Assembly: GCF_001544695.2 (NCBI RefSeq)
Contig: NZ_FCOM02000061.1
Location: 1 to 39,716 of the forward strand
Direction: 5' to 3'
DNA: 39,716 bases
From: Caballeronia arvi
Lineage (GTDB): Bacteria > Pseudomonadota > Gammaproteobacteria > Burkholderiales > Burkholderiaceae
Of the stretch, positions 35,277 to 39,716 are shown piece by piece. Under the pieces are notes generated by a model. That model saw only the letters and a list, made by a program, of their open reading frames with translations, searched no databases and was not told the DNA's origin. How positions within the stretch are numbered: the first letter of the stretch is position 1; each line of letters begins with the position of its first letter. Both the position numbers and the translations under genes were made by a program.

Positions 35277-37466
35277 ATGCGTAGGCTGGGCGCCAAGCCG
35301 AACTACCCCCATATACTGTTCATGACGTATCGTTTCCCTGACACGAGACGGGTCCTCGATGCCCGCGATTCGGACTCAGTGTTGTCCCACAGCAGCGTAC
35401 CGGAAAAGACCGAGTCGATCGTTGACCCACAAGCACACCTCACGCTGAGTAGCCTCGCCGGGCGGTTGGCTGGGTCACGGCGCGCGCTGTTGCGTCGCGT
35501 GGTGGCTATGCCCTCGACGCAGTGCGGGTCGATCGAGTGGGCAGGCAAACGCAGGCTGATGCGGTATTTTTCCTATATGGTCTCGGAGGTATGCGAAGCG
35601 CTGCTACGCGCTGACCGCTCTGATGTGCCGACGGACAACGAGCGTGGCGCATTCCCCGGAGGACTGCTGCCGAGAGAGTGTCGGGTGACGGATCTGTTTC
35701 GCAACATTGAACAAGTGCAGCGTTGCCTGAAGGAGGAGATCCGCGCGTACTTTGCTCCCGTTTCCGCGACGGTCGATGTTCACATGCTGGCTCACGAGAT
35801 CGTCGAGCGCACGTTCCGGGCGATCATCGAAGCTGCGATCGAGGCTCAGTTGCAACGACAGGCTGTGGAGGTGTCAACCGCCCAAGACGGTTTGCAAAAG
35901 GCGCTGGGCGCGCTTCAGCACACCGAGGAGCGGTTGCGCGTCGCCACAAGTGCTGCTGGCATCGGCATCTTCGAATGGCGTGGCGCGTCGCGTTCAGGTG
36001 TGTGGGAGAACCGCCAGATGTACAGGATCACCGGGCAGCCGGAGGAGCAAGGTCCGCTGACCGCGGAACAGTTCATGGCGCTTGTGCATCCGGACGACGT
36101 CGATTTGCTGCTATCTCATTTCAGGTCTCGACTGGTCTCGGCGCATCCCGTCCATGTAGCGTTCCGCCTGAGCCGGGTGGCGGACGGTGCGCTTAGGACC
36201 GTAGAGATGTTCGGCCACTTCCGTCCGCTCGTTGAACAGGACGATTACATATTCATTGGGAGCCTCTGCGACGTAACTGAGAGGGCTGATGCGGAAGCGA
36301 AGTTAAAGGACGGGGAACGCCGTAAGGACATCTTCTTGGCAACGCTCGCGCATGAACTGCGCAACCCACTGGCGCCTGTACGCAACGCGGCGCACCTCTT
36401 GGGTCACGGAGCCGGGGACGATCCGGCGAAGCGGGAATGGTTGCGCAACGTGATCGAACGTCAGACTGGACACCTGGCGCATCTGATCGATGACTTGCTG
36501 GATGTATCGCGGATCACAACGGGTAAGATCGAATTGCGGCGCGAGGTATTCGACATCCGGCGAGCGCTGGACCATGCACTCGAAATGACCGCCCAGACTG
36601 CGCTGCAGCGTCATCAGGACGTCGTGCGGCTGTCGCTGGAAGAGCCTGCCTACATCGACGGCGATCCGTCTCGAATCATCCAGATCTTTTCGAATCTTCT
36701 GGATAACGCCATCAAATATACGGACCAAGGAGGTCGAGTCACGGTTCGCGCGGCGATTGTCGAGTGCGAAGTGCGCGTTACCATATCGGATACCGGCACA
36801 GGCATCACGGGCGATGCGCTTCCCCATGTATTCGATCTGTTCGTGCAAGGATCAGGCCACGGTGAACACTCGAGGGGCGGTCTCGGTATTGGGTTGTCGG
36901 TATGCAAGACGCTGACGGAAATGCACGGCGGGACGATTGTCGCCAGGAGCGAGGGCCGGGGCAGGGGAAGTGAGTTCGAAATACGTCTACCGATCTGCGA
37001 CGCCAACACGCAAGAGGCGATGCCCGGACTTGAGGGAGAGGCTCGCTCCTCCCTTCGATTGCCGATCCTCATTGTCGACGACAATGTGGATGTCGCAGTG
37101 TCGCTTGCGATGATTCTGGACGAGCATGATGTGCGCACCGCGCACAGCGGGGAAGAGGCTCTTCAGATTACGGCAGCCTTTGAACCACGGTTAGTCTTCC
37201 TTGACCTCGGTCTACCGGACATTAGCGGCTACGAGGTCGCGCGCCGTCTGAGACAGCAACAAAGTGTCGATCAGCATCTTGAGATCGTCGCCGTATCTGG
37301 TTACGGCCAGCCGGAGGACAAGGCGCGCTCTGCGAGCGCGGGATGCGACAGCCATTTGATTAAACCTGTCGATGTTGAAGCCTTGCTTGCGATCGTGACG
37401 CGAATCGCAACTCTTTCGAAGGTCGATCCTAAGCACGTTTCATCGCACGGCGGTCGCCGAGCGTAA
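35277..37466 (+). CDS. Hybrid sensor histidine kinase/response regulator
   Basis: 729 residues from ATG 35277; ATG 35322 is an alternative, and neither has a clear ribosome site. Residues about 45-215 form an all-helical N-terminal region with no membrane segment; 215-340 are a PAS domain with PAC motif. H-box AHELRNPLAPVRNA has the phospho-acceptor His359; the HATPase shows N-box SNLLDNAIKYTD (Asn477), G1 SDTGTGITG (Asp505) and G2 GGLGIGLSV. The receiver has Asp601-Asp602 and the phospho-acceptor Asp643 (VFLDLGLPDISGYE) and the late lysine of LIKP. It is a soluble cytoplasmic sensor. It belongs to the same broad type as the two broken kinases. The signal and partner are unknown. Confidence 0.92.
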   Translation: MRRLGAKPNYPHILFMTYRFPDTRRVLDARDSDSVLSHSSVPEKTESIVDPQAHLTLSSLAGRLAGSRRALLRRVVAMPSTQCGSIEWAGKRRLMRYFSYMVSEVCEALLRADRSDVPTDNERGAFPGGLLPRECRVTDLFRNIEQVQRCLKEEIRAYFAPVSATVDVHMLAHEIVERTFRAIIEAAIEAQLQRQAVEVSTAQDGLQKALGALQHTEERLRVATSAAGIGIFEWRGASRSGVWENRQMYRITGQPEEQGPLTAEQFMALVHPDDVDLLLSHFRSRLVSAHPVHVAFRLSRVADGALRTVEMFGHFRPLVEQDDYIFIGSLCDVTERADAEAKLKDGERRKDIFLATLAHELRNPLAPVRNAAHLLGHGAGDDPAKREWLRNVIERQTGHLAHLIDDLLDVSRITTGKIELRREVFDIRRALDHALEMTAQTALQRHQDVVRLSLEEPAYIDGDPSRIIQIFSNLLDNAIKYTDQGGRVTVRAAIVECEVRVTISDTGTGITGDALPHVFDLFVQGSGHGEHSRGGLGIGLSVCKTLTEMHGGTIVARSEGRGRGSEFEIRLPICDANTQEAMPGLEGEARSSLRLPILIVDDNVDVAVSLAMILDEHDVRTAHSGEEALQITAAFEPRLVFLDLGLPDISGYEVARRLRQQQSVDQHLEIVAVSGYGQPEDKARSASAGCDSHLIKPVDVEALLAIVTRIATLSKVDPKHVSSHGGRRA

Positions 37467-37530
37467 CCCTTACGAATGCAACTAATGGTCGGGCCTTTAC
37501 AAAGCCCTAAAACGACCGTCTGCGCTGCTT

Positions 37531-37824
37531 TCATGTGACCCGATTTTTAGTTTTGCCGAGTCGCGGCAGTCCATGTCGAAGCATCCGGCTTGTGAGCGCA
37601 TATTTTTCGAACAGTTGCCAAGTGCTTGGAGGTGTTCTTCTGGCTCCCGCCCGATGCGGACGAAGCCCGAATGGTGAGAGCGTTCGGGGACGGGTTCCCT
37701 CGCATTGAAGCGGTCGCGCAACGTGCGGCAAGGCGCATGGGACGTTCTTCCCGTGCCACTCGAGGACGAAGCTGAGCGTCTGTTTATCTGCAGAGATCTG
37801 CGCTTCTGGCACAAGTACTTTCAT
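37531..37824 (-). pseudogene. Possible decayed small protein gene
   Basis: From ATG 37824 on the minus strand, MKVLVPEAQISADKQTLSFV and LEWHGKNVPCAL look like a real N-terminus; the continuation (RTLRDRFNAREPVPE) is in another frame, and QLFEKYALTSRML returns to the first. It vaguely resembles small DUF1488-type proteins, but I am not sure. No ribosome site. If real, it has two compensating shifts like several other genes here. Confidence 0.3.
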
Positions 37825-37899
37825 GAACGGTATTGCGATGACTGGATGAAGAGCAAAGGGCACTGCGTGGCGAGGGGTCGGGCGCGACGCTATTAATGT

Positions 37900-38080
37900 T
37901 CACCAGTCTACCTTTGCTTCGGTTTCTTGATGACGTCGATCATCGTCGACGTGCAGGTAGATACTCGTGGTGCTCAGCGATGCGTGCCCCAGATTATCGC
38001 GAACTATGCGTAGATCTACCTTGCTGTCGGCCATGTGGGAACCGGCGCTGTGTCTGTTAGATCGCTGGGTAGATAAAGCA
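37900..38080 (-). pseudogene. Tyrosine recombinase (phage-type integrase), C-terminal remnant
   Basis: Minus-strand reading ending at TGA 37900-37902 gives RHSAGSHMADSKVDLRIVRD followed by NLGHASLSTTSIYLHVDDDR and about a dozen more residues. These are the last two motifs of tyrosine recombinases: the R-H-x-x-x-x-H element and LGHASLSTTSIYLH with the catalytic Tyr. Everything N-terminal of about 38080 is missing. It marks a lost mobile element. Confidence 0.8.
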
Positions 38081-38082
38081 GA

Positions 38083-38164
38083 GATTTTTTTGGTTGGCGA
38101 TCGCGGCTACTGACGCGTGAACAGGCCGATCGGGCCCAGTCCGCGATCGGTAATCAAAAAAATG
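38083..38164. repeat. Imperfect 24-bp inverted repeat beside the integrase remnant
   Basis: The arms 38083-38106 and 38141-38164 are reverse complements at 20 of 24 positions (core CCGCGATCG and CAAAAAAAT), separated by 34 bases. Each arm has a run of seven T or A. It could be terminal repeats of a miniature element, an attachment-like site or a terminator; it is not a standard intrinsic terminator. Confidence 0.6.
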
Positions 38165-38479
38165 TTTGTGCTAAACCGCACCGCAGGCGTCTGCTTTTAT
38201 GGGCATTGAATGGACGGCGCGGTAATTCGCGACACCCGGCGCGGGGACATCGCAGGCCGGAAGCGGGCAGTCTGGCAGAGTCGGTCGCGCGAAATCAGCG
38301 AGAATGTGTGGCGCGACAATCTGGATGAGAGACGCGCAACAAACAAGATGAGAATGTCGCGGCGAGATTCATGATGCCGATCTTGATTGACCTTCAGCAC
38401 TGTACTGCTGTCCATTTGAGCAATCGATATGCCTCGATAACCGTGCGCGTAAAGCTTTGTCGCGGACCGGCCGGGGTGC
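38165..38479. other. Region without a recognisable gene
   Basis: About 315 bases between the inverted repeat and the epimerase stop. A minus-strand open frame at 38197-38415 is Arg/Ser-rich with no family match and no ribosome site. No promoter or terminator stands out. Confidence 0.4.
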
Positions 38480-39472
38480 TTACGCCATTGCCTGACGGCA
38501 CTGAGCGTTGCGCGCTTGCATGGCCTCGGTCACCTCGCGAAAATGCTGCACCGTGCGCGTGAGCCCGTCATCGAGCGCCGTCGTAGGCATCCACCCCAAC
38601 ACCTCACGCGCCATCGAAATATCCGGCTGACGATGCCACGGATCATCCATCGGCAGAGGCTTGAACACGATCTCCGACGACGACCCCGTCAGCTCGATGA
38701 TGCGCCGCGCGATATCGAGCATCGACAGCTCGTGCGGGTTCCCCAGATTCACCGGCCCGATAACTTCCTCGGGCGTGTTCATCAGGCGGATGAACGCATC
38801 GATCATGTCGTCGACATAGCAGAACGAGCGCGTCTGCCTGCCCTCGCCATACACGGTGATCGGCTCGCCGGAAAGCGCCTGCATCACGAAGTTGGACACC
38901 ACGCGCCCATCCGACGGATGCATGCGCGGCCCATACGTGTTGAAGATACGGGCGATTTTGATCGACAGGCCATGCTGCCGCCGATAATCCATGAAGAGCG
39001 TTTCCGCGCAGCGCTTGCCTTCGTCATAACACGATCGAGGACCGATCGGATTCACGTTGCCCCAATACGCTTCCTGCTGCGGATGCACGTGCGCATCGCC
39101 GTACACTTCGCTCGTCGATGCCTGAAAGATGCGCGCCTGAACGCGCTTCGCAAGCCCGAGCATGTTGATCGCGCCGTGCACGCTCGTCTTCGTCGTCTGC
39201 ACGGGATCGTGCTGGTAATGAATCGGCGAAGCAGGGCACGCGAGGTTATAAATCTCGTCGACTTCCACATAAAGCGGAAACGTCACGTCGTGACGCATCA
39301 GTTCGAAGTTCGGGCTATCGAGGAGATGCGCGATGTTATCCTTCGTGCCGGTGTAAAAGTTATCGACGCACAGCACGTCATGACCCAGCGCGAGCAGCCG
39401 CTCGCACAGATGCGAGCCGAGAAACCCCGCTCCGCCCGTCACCAGAATCCGCTTTCTATACGCTTCTCTCAT
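38480..39472 (-). CDS. UDP-glucuronate decarboxylase-like NAD-dependent epimerase
   Basis: A 330-residue extended SDR. The NAD-binding loop is VTGGAGFLGSHLCERLLALG; catalytic region has QASTSEVYGDAHVHPQQEAY and the YxxxK motif YDEGK within GPRSCYDEGKRCAETL; the long ARIFNTYGPRMHPSDGRVVS and QTRSFCYVDDMIDAFIRLM segments are typical of UDP-xylose synthase (UXS/UDP-glucuronate decarboxylase). The likely reaction is UDP-glucuronate to UDP-xylose, feeding surface polysaccharides. The next gene on the same strand upstream (39500 onward) is a glycosyltransferase, so both are part of a polysaccharide gene set. The C-terminus has a variable tail. Confidence 0.9.
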   Translation of the reverse strand: MREAYRKRILVTGGAGFLGSHLCERLLALGHDVLCVDNFYTGTKDNIAHLLDSPNFELMRHDVTFPLYVEVDEIYNLACPASPIHYQHDPVQTTKTSVHGAINMLGLAKRVQARIFQASTSEVYGDAHVHPQQEAYWGNVNPIGPRSCYDEGKRCAETLFMDYRRQHGLSIKIARIFNTYGPRMHPSDGRVVSNFVMQALSGEPITVYGEGRQTRSFCYVDDMIDAFIRLMNTPEEVIGPVNLGNPHELSMLDIARRIIELTGSSSEIVFKPLPMDDPWHRQPDISMAREVLGWMPTTALDDGLTRTVQHFREVTEAMQARNAQCRQAMA

Positions 39473-39499
39473 GTCGTGATGTCCTGTCGGTTTGGTCCG

Positions 39500-39716
39500 C
39501 TAGCTGCACACATAGCGCAACGCCTCGTCCCAGTCGCGCGCAAAGCGGTCGATATGAAAGCGTTCGAGCGCGGTCCGCCGCGCGCCTTCGCCGAGGCGCC
39601 GCGCTTCGGCGGGATCGCGCAGCAGGTGCTGCATCGCGCCGATGAGCGCCTGCGTATCCGTATGGATGAAGCCGCTTTCGCCGTTGCGAATCACGGTCGA
39701 TAGCTCGGTCGTCGCA
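39500..39716 (-). CDS. Glycosyltransferase, C-terminal part
   Basis: The open frame enters from the right edge of the window and ends at the complement of 39500-39502. Visible are TTELSTVIRNGESGFIHTDT, ALIGAMQHLLRDPAEARRLG and a C-terminal helix ending DEALRYV. Such a G-x-S-G-F/NGESGF and LLxDPxxxRRLGEGAR pattern is the C-terminal Rossmann half of GT-B family 4 glycosyltransferases. It is 27 bases upstream of the epimerase gene, in the same direction; likely the same operon. The N-terminal acceptor domain is outside the window. Confidence 0.85.
   Translation of the reverse strand, partial: ATTELSTVIRNGESGFIHTDTQALIGAMQHLLRDPAEARRLGEGARRTALERFHIDRFARDWDEALRYVCS

Noticed and set aside
37491..37508. 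Hairpin GGGCCTTTACAAAGCCC after the hybrid kinase
   Set aside because: The stem has a bulge and is followed by TAAAAC, without a T-run; too weak to call a terminator.
38516..39703. 395-codon plus-strand open frame across the epimerase
   Set aside because: Antisense shadow of the UXS-like gene and the glycosyltransferase, both with clear motifs.
1..39716. CRISPR arrays, tRNA and rRNA genes, complete insertion sequences
   Set aside because: None were seen: no regularly spaced direct repeats, no cloverleaf or conserved rRNA stretch, and no transposase.

Overview
The window looks like chromosomal or chromid DNA from a beta-proteobacterium of the Burkholderiaceae, most like Paraburkholderia/Caballeronia. 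This rests on high GC, a class I PHA synthase, CbpA/CbpM, a fused subunit I/III cytochrome oxidase of proteobacterial type and hybrid sensor kinases. It is a judgement from protein families; no marker gene (rRNA, tRNA) was seen.

Layout. 1-306 is the 3' end of a PHA synthase. 510-4018 is a pyruvate carboxylase split by one frameshift, followed by a decayed LysR regulator (4245-5123). 5316-7800 carries, on the minus strand, a secreted cupin, a tiny lipoprotein and a sorbosone-dehydrogenase-like lipoprotein. 7939-9338 holds two divergent broken genes meeting at one junction near 9000: a hybrid histidine kinase and a TumA/HVO_A0114-type antitoxin-like regulator. 9572-9946 is an intact homologue of the Anabaena sensory rhodopsin transducer, with no rhodopsin in the window.

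The core is a divergent pair of operons. On the minus strand (19127 down to 10172) seven closely packed genes encode a TPP enzyme, a mandelate-racemase-type acid-sugar dehydratase, a duplicated membrane protein, a gluconate-dehydrogenase subunit 3, a GMC oxidoreductase, an SDR and a GH15 glycosidase. On the plus strand (19979 to 25457, continuing with a ZIP-like protein and a FdhF/YdeP molybdoenzyme to 28699) lie a cytochrome c-fused oxidase subunit II, a subunit I-III fusion, a small membrane protein and a triheme cytochrome c. A decayed MarR-type regulator sits between them, and near-identical palindromes lie in front of both operons. I infer a combined carbon-oxidation and respiratory module under one regulator.

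28894-30168 is cbpM/cbpA. From 31081 to 38080 most genes are broken: a cyclopropane-fatty-acid synthase with three lesions, a small CxxC protein, a second hybrid kinase, a TetR regulator with an in-frame amber codon, a probable small ORF, and a tyrosine-recombinase tail beside a long inverted repeat. Intact here are a cold-shock protein and a 729-residue hybrid kinase. The window ends with a UDP-glucuronate decarboxylase-like gene and a glycosyltransferase C-terminus.

The most striking global property is the number of damaged genes (about ten) among intact multi-gene operons. It suggests ongoing genome erosion, although sequencing indels must be excluded.
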